Assembly (NCBI GenBank): GCA_964618455.1
Contig: CAZUAQ010000083.1
Location: forward strand, 1 to 16,674
Reading direction: 5' to 3'
Source of the DNA: CAZUAQ01 sp964618455
Lineage (GTDB): Bacteria; Planctomycetota; Phycisphaerae; UBA1845; PWPN01
DNA: 16,674 nucleotides
In this document: piece by piece, positions 1 through 7,645 of the stretch
Position numbering within the stretch: the stretch's first letter is position 1
How the letters are laid out: every line of letters begins with the position of its first letter
Translations under genes and position numbers: made by a program
The notes under the pieces: generated by a model
What the model was told of the DNA's origin: nothing
The model's database searches: none
The model's input: only the letters and a program-made list of their open reading frames with translations

Positions 1-1
1 G

Positions 2-1663
2 CCCTGGCATTGGGGATGGGGGTGGACGTCGTTGCTGTTCTGGGCCCTGGCGGTGCTCTGCCGTGAGAATGCCATTGTACTGCCCGCCATCGTGGTCGGG
101 TTGGATCTGGCCTTCGGGGGATGGGCGCAGATCAAGCGCAGGATCCCGGTGTATGCTGTCATGGGCCTGCTGACCATCGGCTATGTTTACTGGCGATTCG
201 CGATCGCGTACCACCCGTACCCCGACTTCTACGTGCGTTCCATCGACGATGGTGTCGATCTGCTCTGGCTGGCGGCCAAGTTCCTGCACTACGTGGTGGG
301 CGTGATCTTCCAGGCGCCGCTGATCTTCGGCCCGACGCTGCGCGGAAATCCCTGGCTGGAAACACCGCTCGATATGGTGGTCATGCTGGCGATCGCGGGA
401 TTCTTGACCGTGGGATATCTCACGGCCACCTGGCAGGTGCGCGGTTTCTGGATCTGGCCGATGTGGATCGTACTCTCCCTCCTGCCCGTGCTTCCCGTGA
501 TGGCGACGCCCCACAACGGGTACATGCCGGCGGTGGGGTTCTGCGTCGCCGTGCCGCTTGCCGCCGCCATGCGCAATCGGGTCCGCCAGTTCTCCCTAGG
601 CCGATGGAGCCGCGTGGCGGCGGGATTCTTCCTCGTCGCCATCACGTGTTACTTCCCCATCTATCGCACGATGTGGAACTCCATTCGCGCTTCTGAACAG
701 CTCACGCTGCACCGCGTGCAGAAAGATCCACCGTCTGAAATGACAAGCCATATCTTCTTTATCGATATGCCGTTCATCAACGTTTACGCCCAGCTCCAGT
801 GGGCGCACCGGAACGGTCTGGCCAATGCACTCAATCACCTGCCGAACCTCGAAAGTGCCGAGAACCTCGCGCCCCGTTGGCATGCACTGACATTCTCGAA
901 CCACGTGATGCTGGTCGATCGCCGCATTGAACTCGAGCAGCTCTCGAGTCACGCCTTTCGCCTCGAAGTCGTGGAAGGGCGTCCCTTCTTTTCGGGCGCG
1001 ATGGGGCGTTTCCTGATCGATGCGATGCGCGATCGCAAAACGCTGCCTGCCGGTCCCCAGGAGGAGGATTCGGAGCACTTTGACGTTGACGTCATCCGTG
1101 TCGATGAGGAAGGGGTCTGGGAACTTCAGTTCACCTTCCATCGCCCCCTTGACGATCCCGATTACACGTTTTACATCGCCACTCCACTGCGCGCCGCCAC
1201 GAAGCTCACCTTCGCGGGCGAGTCCAAGGGCAGATCTGTTCCCGATGGGAGGCAGCGCCCGGTTACCGCGGCAGACCTCGAGGCGTGGGGGGAGGCGATG
1301 GAGCAGGGTAACTACGATGCAGGGGGCGAATTGATCCGCGTTGCGGCGACTGAGCAGGGACAGATCGGGCAAGCGGCATGGGAACGCTTCCGCCGTCACG
1401 CCGTGCCGATGGCCGGGGCCGCTGCATCTCCCTTGATCGGGACGCTGAAGCAGGAATCCGTCAAACCTGAAGAGGCTCGCGCGTGTCTTGACTGGTGGAG
1501 CAGTCAGGTGAGTCCGGAGACCTACGCGGCGATCGTTCCTTCAGACGCGGAGGCGGAGCGATTGCGGGAGACGGTTGGCGATCTTCTGGAGATTCGTGCT
1601 GTTGCCGGTCGAATTATTCGAGTGGACATGTATCTGACGGGTCCCCCTTTTCCCGGTCCGTGA
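2..1663 (+). CDS. GT-C type membrane glycosyltransferase-like protein, 5'-truncated
   Basis: The reading frame is open to the left edge of the window, so the true start lies outside and only the C-terminal part is seen. The first candidate start in view, a TTG at 32, lies inside a hydrophobic helix and is unlikely to be real. Counting from it, about seven membrane segments follow up to residue 215 (near 1-30, 40-60, 82-100, 113-133, 138-158, 163-180 and 194-212). The CRENAIVLP motif at 10-18 and the later pattern LLPVLPV..HNGYMPAVGF resemble protein O-mannosyltransferase / TMTC-like membrane proteins that use lipid-linked sugars. A soluble tail of about 320 residues follows, with no domain I recognise. 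Inferred role: transfer of a sugar at the outer face of the inner membrane. The catalytic N-terminal loops are not in the window, so donor and acceptor are unknown. Confidence 0.6.
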   Translation, partial: PWHWGWGWTSLLFWALAVLCRENAIVLPAIVVGLDLAFGGWAQIKRRIPVYAVMGLLTIGYVYWRFAIAYHPYPDFYVRSIDDGVDLLWLAAKFLHYVVGVIFQAPLIFGPTLRGNPWLETPLDMVVMLAIAGFLTVGYLTATWQVRGFWIWPMWIVLSLLPVLPVMATPHNGYMPAVGFCVAVPLAAAMRNRVRQFSLGRWSRVAAGFFLVAITCYFPIYRTMWNSIRASEQLTLHRVQKDPPSEMTSHIFFIDMPFINVYAQLQWAHRNGLANALNHLPNLESAENLAPRWHALTFSNHVMLVDRRIELEQLSSHAFRLEVVEGRPFFSGAMGRFLIDAMRDRKTLPAGPQEEDSEHFDVDVIRVDEEGVWELQFTFHRPLDDPDYTFYIATPLRAATKLTFAGESKGRSVPDGRQRPVTAADLEAWGEAMEQGNYDAGGELIRVAATEQGQIGQAAWERFRRHAVPMAGAAASPLIGTLKQESVKPEEARACLDWWSSQVSPETYAAIVPSDAEAERLRETVGDLLEIRAVAGRIIRVDMYLTGPPFPGP

Positions 1664-1690
1664 TGCATGGCGTGAGAGGGCGAGGAATGA

Positions 1691-1696
1691 TACAAT
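1691..1696 (+). promoter_or_regulatory. Possible -10 box upstream of the SDR gene
   Basis: TACAAT matches the sigma-70 -10 consensus at five of six positions and lies 65 bases before the SDR start, in the 98-base gap after the membrane protein gene. No good -35 box lies 16-18 bases upstream, so this is a weak candidate. Read-through from the upstream gene is an equally good explanation for SDR expression. Confidence 0.2.
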
Positions 1697-1761
1697 AATC
1701 GGATTCGACTCCGGGAATGAGCGCGGCACCGGAGCACTCCATGGCGTAGACGTGAGATAGC

Positions 1762-2904
1762 ATGACTCAATTTTACGAAGACCCGATCCTCTTCACGGGT
1801 GCCACCGGGTTTATGGGGCACTACGTTTTACGTGATCTCCTGGTGCGCGGCGGGCGCTTTGTGGTTCTGGTGCGTCCTCCGGTCGAAGTGAACGCCGACC
1901 GCCTGATGAAGATGCTTCAGGAGATCGGGCTCGAGACCGATCCCTATATTAGCTCCGGAGCACTTCAGGTCGTGGCGGGAGCCCTGCCCGATGACTTGCC
2001 GGAGCCCTCCTGGGGAAGGACCTCGGCGATCATTCATTGTGCGGCCAGTCTTCAACTCTTTTCCAATGGCAACGGCGACCCGGAAAAGACCAATCTCGAT
2101 GGAACGCGCGCGATCATCGATTGGGCGGAACGTCAGGGTGTTCAGCACATTCATGCGGTGAGCACGGCCTATTCCTGCGGCTGGAACACCGGGACCATCC
2201 CGGAGCGGTTTCACGAACCCAGGCCCGAGTTTCAAACCGACTACGAACGGACGAAGTGGCAATCCGAGAAACTGCTTGTTAACTGGAGCGAACGTCCGGG
2301 GCGGACGTTGACGCTCTACAGGCCCAGTTTTCTGATTGGCGATTCCGAAACCGGGCACACCACGCAGTTCGCCGGCTTCTACCAGTTCGCGCGTCTGCTG
2401 GGCGTGTTGAAGGAGCAGTATCACGATCCGAACAATGGGGCGCTCACCCGGGTCCCGCTGCGGATCCCCGGCCGACCGGAAGACCGCCAGAATCTGATTC
2501 CCGTCGACTATGTCGCGCGCGTCATGGCGACGATCGTGTCAAAATCTCAGTATCACGGACGGATCTATCATCTGACCAATCCCGACCCACCGACGAACGA
2601 GATGATGAAACGATGCTATGAGGAGCATTACGGCTTGTGCGGGGGGACGTTTGCCGATCCCGAAAAAGTCGTCGGCCAATTCACCACCACCGAATCCATC
2701 CTCTGGGATCAGTACAATGTGCTGACGCCTCGCCTCGTGCACACCCCTCGATTCGATACCACCAATACCGAGCAGGTCGTTCGCGAGAATGGTATCGAGT
2801 TCCCGACACTCGACCAGCCGCGGCTCTTGCGCATGCTGGACTTCGCGGCCCAGCAGAACTGGGGCCGAAAGAACGGTCACAACGGTCGACATCCCTCAAC
2901 CTGA
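1762..2904 (+). CDS. Extended SDR, thioester-reductase-like NAD(P)-dependent epimerase/dehydratase family protein
   Basis: 380 residues. The N-terminus carries the Rossmann dinucleotide-binding motif TGATGFMG (residues 12-19) right after the first beta strand. Further family signs are HCAAS at 92-96, NLDGTR at 111-116, the catalytic serine region VSTAY at 133-137 and the active-site YxxxK as Y161-x3-K165. This set fits extended short-chain dehydrogenases, and the sub-pattern is closest to the NAD_binding_4 / thioester reductase (male-sterility type) branch, which reduces acyl thioesters or acts on lipid-like substrates. No carrier or adenylation domain is fused to it, and the substrate is unknown. 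The first ATG after an in-frame stop was used; its ribosome binding site is weak. No signal peptide or membrane helix is seen, so it should be cytoplasmic. It runs with the upstream glycosyltransferase-like gene (98-base gap), so a role in envelope lipid or glycan synthesis is possible but unproven. Confidence 0.8.
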   Translation: MTQFYEDPILFTGATGFMGHYVLRDLLVRGGRFVVLVRPPVEVNADRLMKMLQEIGLETDPYISSGALQVVAGALPDDLPEPSWGRTSAIIHCAASLQLFSNGNGDPEKTNLDGTRAIIDWAERQGVQHIHAVSTAYSCGWNTGTIPERFHEPRPEFQTDYERTKWQSEKLLVNWSERPGRTLTLYRPSFLIGDSETGHTTQFAGFYQFARLLGVLKEQYHDPNNGALTRVPLRIPGRPEDRQNLIPVDYVARVMATIVSKSQYHGRIYHLTNPDPPTNEMMKRCYEEHYGLCGGTFADPEKVVGQFTTTESILWDQYNVLTPRLVHTPRFDTTNTEQVVRENGIEFPTLDQPRLLRMLDFAAQQNWGRKNGHNGRHPST

Positions 2905-2958
2905 GCCGGATCAGACCCTGGTTCGATGTGTGTAAACGAGCGCGCGGCTGCGCCAGGA

Positions 2959-4470
2959 TTACGGACTGTTCTGCAGGGGAACATCCGTGGCTGCGAGCTC
3001 GGCGCGAAGGTCATCCATGCGGACCACATCCGGCAGAACGGCCGCTGTACTCATCACGAAACCGTGTGTGCTGCCGGGCCGCAGGTTGCCGTGAACACCG
3101 ATCAGATCGACGAAGAACGACATGGTGCCGCTGCCGCAGTAGTAGCCATCCTGCATGCTGATCAGCACGTCCGGGGTATTCTCCACGAGTCCGTGAAATG
3201 CCCGCCACAACCGGAAGACCGCATCGGGATAGTCGTGATCCCAGGTGAGCTCGAGCCACTGCGTCCGGGTCAGAGACGTCTCTTCCGATCGCCGATTCTC
3301 GACCTTCCAGTTGGCCAGCAGCCGCTCGAGTTTCAGCGGATCACCGTCACGAACGGCGTAGCGCAATCCTCCGTTCGGGGTTGTGCTGATCTCTGCCGTC
3401 CCCGCCGCACTCTGAACCACGACGTGCCCGTCATCGCTCCGATAAGCGACCACGTCGACCCCTTCCACACCGAGGGCGTCGCGCGCCGCCTTGGCGGCAT
3501 CGCGGGTGTGCACCGCTGCATAGCTGACCATGCCGAACTCGGGAATGACGGCATCCCCGGATTTCTGCAACCGGCTGCCCACGCGATAGCCCATCTGTTG
3601 AAAGGCATCATCCATTTTCACGCGCGTGTTGGTCGTGAAGTGGTGACCATGGTCCGACATCAGCGTGAGCCGAATGCGTCCGCGCGACTCGAACATCAGG
3701 CGGCGGCAGTAGCGGTCGAGTTGCGTCACGGCGTGGAGATGTCCTTCGCGTCCGAGGCTTGCGCCCAGCGACGAGGTTCCTACGACATACCCGATGATGA
3801 GCGAATCATCCGCGCGTTCCCGGATTGTTTCCTGAATCTGTCCCAGTTCATGGGCGAACCAAGGCTTGGGATTCAGGTAGGCGGCGGAGTGCTTGGCGGA
3901 GGGGAGTGCGTAATCAACGAAATCCAGCCAGGGCATGTTCGCATGCTTGGAATAGACGCTGTAGCCGCTGGTAAGCCGTTCACCGTCGAAGTACTCCGAT
4001 TCGAGACCCGGGCAGGGCGAGCATCCGAAGAATTCCGCCAGACTCACGTCCGTCATGACCGGGTAGGGGGCGATGACACACGATGGAGCGGGGAAGTACC
4101 GCAGCAGTCCCGCCTCCCATTGCTCAACGACCAATGCGTACGGGATGCTGTCGAGAATCACAATGAGGTGACGCGATTGTTCGGGGGGTATCTCGAAGAG
4201 ATCGATCTCTTCGTCCCACCGTCCATCCTCATCGCTGTCGAAGTGAAGCCGATCGATACGGCCGGATGCATTCCTGCTCTCGCCGTACTCGGTAACGCCG
4301 TTCCCATCCATGTCGTAGGTCTGGACGCTGCGCTGATGGTCCTGGCGGGATTCGGCAGCCTGCTCAGGGGAGAACTCCGCCTTCGGCCCGGCGATGCAGC
4401 CGCACACCAGTAGAAGTGCTCCCCACGCGAGTCGACAGGGCGTTTGAGCCAAACCGGAGAGAATACGCAT
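2959..4470 (-). CDS. Alkaline-phosphatase-superfamily lipoprotein with EF-hand-like loops
   Basis: 503 residues. The ATG at 4470 was chosen because an AAGGA lies nine bases upstream and the N-terminus then reads as a lipoprotein signal peptide (hydrophobic 13-24, probable lipidated Cys25 in LVCGC); the frame is open further upstream but reads like non-coding DNA. Two Asp/Gly-rich, calcium-loop-like segments follow (DMDGNG at 53-58 and DSDEDG at 78-83). From residue 100 the alkaline phosphatase fold is recognisable: ILDS with Asp107, PVMTDVS with Thr140 as candidate nucleophile, SDHGHH with Asp273-His274, and STHGF with His469. These fit metal ligands of phosphatases, sulfatases and phosphodiesterases of the superfamily. 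The expected DxxxH pair appears as Ser233...Ala237 in GTSSLGASLG, so activity may be altered or lost. Probable site: outer or inner membrane, periplasmic side. Substrate unknown. It is convergent with the SDR gene. Confidence 0.75.
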   Translation of the reverse strand: MRILSGLAQTPCRLAWGALLLVCGCIAGPKAEFSPEQAAESRQDHQRSVQTYDMDGNGVTEYGESRNASGRIDRLHFDSDEDGRWDEEIDLFEIPPEQSRHLIVILDSIPYALVVEQWEAGLLRYFPAPSCVIAPYPVMTDVSLAEFFGCSPCPGLESEYFDGERLTSGYSVYSKHANMPWLDFVDYALPSAKHSAAYLNPKPWFAHELGQIQETIRERADDSLIIGYVVGTSSLGASLGREGHLHAVTQLDRYCRRLMFESRGRIRLTLMSDHGHHFTTNTRVKMDDAFQQMGYRVGSRLQKSGDAVIPEFGMVSYAAVHTRDAAKAARDALGVEGVDVVAYRSDDGHVVVQSAAGTAEISTTPNGGLRYAVRDGDPLKLERLLANWKVENRRSEETSLTRTQWLELTWDHDYPDAVFRLWRAFHGLVENTPDVLISMQDGYYCGSGTMSFFVDLIGVHGNLRPGSTHGFVMSTAAVLPDVVRMDDLRAELAATDVPLQNSP

Positions 4471-4479
4471 ACCGTGATG

Positions 4480-4484
4480 TCCTT
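4480..4484 (-). promoter_or_regulatory. Ribosome binding site that fixes the lipoprotein start
   Basis: On the minus strand AAGGA precedes the ATG at 4470 with a nine-base spacer. The longer in-frame start candidate at 4710 would add 80 residues that hide the lipoprotein signal peptide and overlap the divergent acetyltransferase gene. This decides the start. Confidence 0.6.
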
Positions 4485-4657
4485 GGGGCGGTGAAATCCA
4501 GAGCGATCGGGATACGGCTATGGCGTGTGATACCGCAGGCCTGTCGCTCGGGCAAGCTTTGCCCTCGCCGGCGTATCGGTGGTTTCGCGGTCGCGTATTC
4601 GCTTGCCCGCGCGTGTACGTTCGGTTAGCTTTTCCCGAGATTGCAGCGACATCGAAC

Positions 4658-5191
4658 ATGCCTGAAGGATCTTCTCCATTGACGAACTCATCGAATACGG
4701 AAGCCGCCACCTATGCCTTCCGACCGGTGACCTCCACGGAGTTCTCCGTTCTGCTGGAAATGGTCAGGGAATTGGCGGAGTTTGAGAAACTGACCCATCT
4801 GCTGCGCGTCGACAAGGACCGGCTGGCGGAACTGCTCTCGGGAACGCGGCCGGTGGCGGGCGCGGGTCTCGCTTGGGCAGGACATGATCCCGTCGGATTC
4901 GTGCTGTACTACGAGAACATCTCTTCATTCTACGGCGCCCGGGGTCTCTACATCGAAGATCTCTATGTGAGACCGGCTCATCGAAATCAAGGTGTGGGTC
5001 GCAGGCTCCTCGAATTCGCCGCCGCCGAAGCGCGGATGCGGGGATGCGAGCTGATGGAATGGCAGGCGCTGGACTGGAATCGCAAAGCCATCGACTTCTA
5101 CACCCGGCTCGGTGCCGCTGCACGACCCGAATGGATCACGTTCCGTCTGGAAGGCGATGGCCTGGACCGTCTCGCGGAACGCGAAGACTGA
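4658..5191 (+). CDS. GNAT family N-acetyltransferase, spermidine/diamine acetyltransferase-like
   Basis: 177 residues, one GNAT domain. The beta-4 strand LYIEDLYVRPAHR (98-109) leads into the acetyl-CoA pyrophosphate loop RNQGVGRRLL (109-118; Q/RxxGxG type). The C-terminal motif WNRKAIDFYTRLGA (140-153) holds Tyr148, the position of the usual general acid. YYENISSFYGARGLYIEDLYV and the DWN..AIDFY block resemble eukaryotic-type spermidine/spermine acetyltransferases, so a polyamine or small primary amine is a reasonable substrate guess, no more. It should be cytoplasmic. The ATG at 4658 was chosen because it leaves a short tail of about 18 residues before the domain. An earlier in-frame ATG at 4520 adds 46 residues with no GNAT character. 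No strong Shine-Dalgarno sequence precedes either. The gene is divergent from the lipoprotein gene and ends nine bases from the convergent SGNH hydrolase gene. Confidence 0.8.
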   Translation: MPEGSSPLTNSSNTEAATYAFRPVTSTEFSVLLEMVRELAEFEKLTHLLRVDKDRLAELLSGTRPVAGAGLAWAGHDPVGFVLYYENISSFYGARGLYIEDLYVRPAHRNQGVGRRLLEFAAAEARMRGCELMEWQALDWNRKAIDFYTRLGAAARPEWITFRLEGDGLDRLAERED

Positions 5192-5200
5192 ATGCCGCTG

Positions 5201-7429
5201 TTACTCGCTGCCACACGTGGGATCGGCGGGGAGGTTCGTCCCGCTGATGCAAATCTGGAATCGTCCAAAATCGGAGAGATCCACGTCCCCATCCGTATCG
5301 AGATCCTTGCTGGCGCACCCGGCAATGAAAGGAAGTGAGGCAGCGGAGAGGCAATTCTGCAGAGCCAGGAGATCATCCTCGTCGACATCACCGTCGGTAT
5401 CAAAATCCATCGGTGAGAACACCGCGGCGGGATTCGCTCCTGCACTGAAGTTCTGCTGCACCTCGGTGAACGCCAGTGCCCGGTCATACACGGCCGCCAG
5501 GTGCAATTCACCTCGCCACGCGCGATTCTGCGTCTGTTCGTTGGCCAGGGCGAGTTGATGCGAAGTGTCCCAGTTGGAGAGATCGCCACCGACATTGCCC
5601 GCGGTCCGCTCGACGCCATCGATGTAGATTCTGACGTCGCCACCGGCGTCTCGTGTGTACATGACGTGGGTCATGTTTGTTGTTGCGGACCCGGAGGGGC
5701 TCGCGACGGAGGGCGTCCCGTTATTGTTCGTTGCCGTCGTTCGCAGGCGGAAATCGAACAGGCTCGAAGACTGGCCGACTGTGAAGTTTCGTTGCGACCC
5801 GCTCGGGGAGAGCGTGAAGATCCGTGCCGGCCCGCTCTGGCTGGTGTTGGCGGGCTTGATCCATATCTCGATCGTGATGGCATGGCTCGCCTTGCAGGCT
5901 TCGATGATTTTGGTTGCGGGCCCCGCCGACTGAATGATGGTTGCACTGTCGATCGACAGGCCGCCGTCGATCCAGGTCGCGGCGTTGGGATTGTCGAGCG
6001 TCAAATCGAGCGGGCCAACACCGGGGCCGGTGTCGTGGATCGTCGTCCCCTGACCTTCCTCGAAATCATAGAAGACCAAGAGCCCGTCGATCACCCGGAA
6101 GGGAAGACTGAACGGCACCTGCGTATCGGTGGCGATGGGGTTGCCCGTCACCGACCTGTCGATCACGTTATTGACCGTGAGCGTGTAGGTAATCCCCTGC
6201 GTCAAGGTCGATGTACTCAGCGTGACGGTCACGTTGTCGGGTGATAGTGTTGCCCCCGTGACGCTCACGCCCAGGTTGATCGCATAGTTCGCGATGGTTT
6301 CCGCCGACGTCTCCTCGACCGGCTCGCTGAAGATGATGTTCACGGCATCGAGCGTACTTACACCGTTGACCGAGACGATGGTCGGTGGAACGATTTCCGC
6401 CGGCGTGGTGACCTGGACAGGCGTACCGCGCGGCCCTTCGACGTCGCCTTGATTGATCGCCGAGACCTCGTAGCTGTATTGCGTCGATTCACTGACAGTC
6501 ACGTCACTGAACGTCGTCACATCGCCCTGAACGGCGCTGAGTAGGTTGCCGTCGCGATAGATGAAGTAACGGCAGATCCCGGTATCCGTATCCACGGCGG
6601 GGTCCCAGACCAGATCGACCTGGGAGATTGAAAGCGCCGTCGCGCTGTTGATCTGCGGCGCCGTGGGGGGCGTCGGATCGGTCAGCGTTGCGCATCCGAT
6701 GACTTCGTCAATCGCATCGTACCACTTCTGAGCCATCTTCTGCTCGCCCGCCTCGTTGGGATGCACGCCGTCGTACGTTTCGGCCGCCGCATCGAAGCCG
6801 GTGTTCTGATCCACGATGATGATCGGTGATTGCGCCGTCGACATGGTCAGGGCGATGGTCGGAATGGCGGCATTGAGAGCATCGATGTCCGCATTCTTCA
6901 GGGGGTCGGTTCGCGGGATCAGCAGCGCCAGAAAGACAATCACATCCGGATTGTCGGCACGCAGGGTCGTGATGATGTCTTCCAGTTCAGCGATGGTACT
7001 GGCCACGGACTGGCCCTGGTTCATGTCGTTGGTGCCGAGATGAATCAAGGCGATATCGGGTGTATAGGACGTAAGCCAGTTGGGCAGTTGATTCAGGATG
7101 GCATCGGCCCGCCAGCCCCAGTGACCTTCGTGATCGAGATCGAAATCGGGAGTCGGCGTGGGCCCGCCGGAATTCGAATCGAGCGAACCGACAAAGTCGA
7201 CGTTGGTGTAGCCGTTATTCTGGAGAAGAAACCAGAGGGGGCGGCGGTAACTGTTATGCTGACTGTCCGCCTGCGTGATCGAGTCCCCGAGCGGAACGAT
7301 GCACAGGAATTCGCCGGCCGGGTCGGCCAGAACGGGACGCGCGCCGAAGGCAATCAAACCCCCGAGAATCGCATGCAGGGCGAAGGAGCGGCGCCATTCG
7401 CGGTGCCGCGACAGCAAGTTGAAAAACAT
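5201..7429 (-). CDS. Secreted multidomain SGNH/GDSL hydrolase with Fn3, Ig-like, LamG-like and dockerin-like modules
   Basis: 742 residues. The ATG at 7429 follows a strong GGAGG and gives a signal peptide (basic start, hydrophobic 17-30, likely cut after VLA35). Residues 40-245 form an SGNH hydrolase: GDSIT with nucleophile Ser50, LGTND at 131-135 (block III, Asn134), and DGVH at 220-223 with catalytic Asp220 and His223. All blocks needed for activity are present; typical substrates are O-acetylated glycans or lipids. Then come an Fn3-like module (254-343), an SbsA-like Ig module with the FSEPV motif (347-445), a LamG/concanavalin-like module (447-665, starting GLLVFYDFEEG) and two dockerin-like calcium repeats at about 676-693 (DFDTDGDVDEDDLLALQ) and 709-725 (DLDTDGDVDLSDFGRFQ). 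No cohesin is seen in the window. It probably acts outside the cell or in the periplasm on acylated polysaccharide. Promoter and inverted repeats lie directly upstream. Confidence 0.85.
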   Translation of the reverse strand: MFFNLLSRHREWRRSFALHAILGGLIAFGARPVLADPAGEFLCIVPLGDSITQADSQHNSYRRPLWFLLQNNGYTNVDFVGSLDSNSGGPTPTPDFDLDHEGHWGWRADAILNQLPNWLTSYTPDIALIHLGTNDMNQGQSVASTIAELEDIITTLRADNPDVIVFLALLIPRTDPLKNADIDALNAAIPTIALTMSTAQSPIIIVDQNTGFDAAAETYDGVHPNEAGEQKMAQKWYDAIDEVIGCATLTDPTPPTAPQINSATALSISQVDLVWDPAVDTDTGICRYFIYRDGNLLSAVQGDVTTFSDVTVSESTQYSYEVSAINQGDVEGPRGTPVQVTTPAEIVPPTIVSVNGVSTLDAVNIIFSEPVEETSAETIANYAINLGVSVTGATLSPDNVTVTLSTSTLTQGITYTLTVNNVIDRSVTGNPIATDTQVPFSLPFRVIDGLLVFYDFEEGQGTTIHDTGPGVGPLDLTLDNPNAATWIDGGLSIDSATIIQSAGPATKIIEACKASHAITIEIWIKPANTSQSGPARIFTLSPSGSQRNFTVGQSSSLFDFRLRTTATNNNGTPSVASPSGSATTNMTHVMYTRDAGGDVRIYIDGVERTAGNVGGDLSNWDTSHQLALANEQTQNRAWRGELHLAAVYDRALAFTEVQQNFSAGANPAAVFSPMDFDTDGDVDEDDLLALQNCLSAASLPFIAGCASKDLDTDGDVDLSDFGRFQICISGTNLPADPTCGSE

Positions 7430-7436
7430 GGTGCCC

Positions 7437-7441
7437 CCTCC
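7437..7441 (-). promoter_or_regulatory. Ribosome binding site of the SGNH hydrolase gene
   Basis: GGAGG on the minus strand, seven bases before the ATG at 7429. It selects this start over the non-ATG in-frame option at 7480, which has no such site and would place charged residues before the signal peptide. Confidence 0.6.
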
Positions 7442-7473
7442 GGGAGGATCTGCCTCTTCAGCGTTCCCTGTTG

Positions 7474-7494
7474 ATCTCACGGCTCATGTGAGAT
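7474..7494. repeat. Perfect 7-bp inverted repeat near the predicted transcription start
   Basis: ATCTCAC (7474-7480) and GTGAGAT (7488-7494) are exact reverse complements separated by seven bases. On the minus strand the repeat begins eight bases after the TATAAT box, so it covers the predicted start of transcription of the SGNH hydrolase gene. It could be a repressor operator or a hairpin at the 5' end of the mRNA. Confidence 0.5.
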
Positions 7495-7501
7495 TTACCA
7501 A

Positions 7502-7507
7502 ATTATA
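7502..7507 (-). promoter_or_regulatory. Consensus -10 box of the SGNH hydrolase promoter
   Basis: A perfect TATAAT on the minus strand, about 70 bases upstream of the ATG at 7429. No convincing -35 hexamer sits 16-18 bases upstream; that position is partly occupied by a perfect dyad at 7512-7526, which would fit an activator-dependent promoter. Standard sigma-70 consensus is assumed to hold in this phylum. Confidence 0.45.
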
Positions 7508-7511
7508 GCGT

Positions 7512-7526
7512 GCAATGCCGCATTGC
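7512..7526. repeat. 15-bp palindrome in the -35 region
   Basis: GCAATGC (7512-7518) and GCATTGC (7520-7526) are exact reverse complements around a single central base. The dyad lies immediately upstream of the TATAAT box on the minus strand, and a further GCAATG copy occurs at 7534-7539. The geometry suits a dimeric DNA-binding regulator. Confidence 0.5.
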
Positions 7527-7645
7527 GTGTGAGGCAATGGGCACAATCTCTGGACTTCAAGGGGTATACGCAGGGGCTGATAATCCAGTTCATATTTCGG
7601 CTCACGTCTGAGGGACCCACGCCAGGGCTCGATCGCGGGCTGAGC

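Noticed and set aside
2905..2958. Search for a bidirectional terminator between the convergent SDR and lipoprotein genes
   Set aside because: The only pairing found (CCTGG with CCAGG) encloses a loop of about 30 bases and has no T-run.
2926..4413. Long open frame of 495 codons on the plus strand, antisense to the alkaline-phosphatase-fold lipoprotein gene
   Set aside because: Its translation has no recognisable domain, while the opposite strand has a signal peptide, a ribosome binding site and superfamily motifs. Long antisense frames are common in G+C-rich DNA.
4471..4710. 80-codon N-terminal extension of the lipoprotein gene
   Set aside because: It would bury the lipoprotein signal sequence and overlap the start of the divergent acetyltransferase gene; the ATG at 4470 has a good ribosome binding site.
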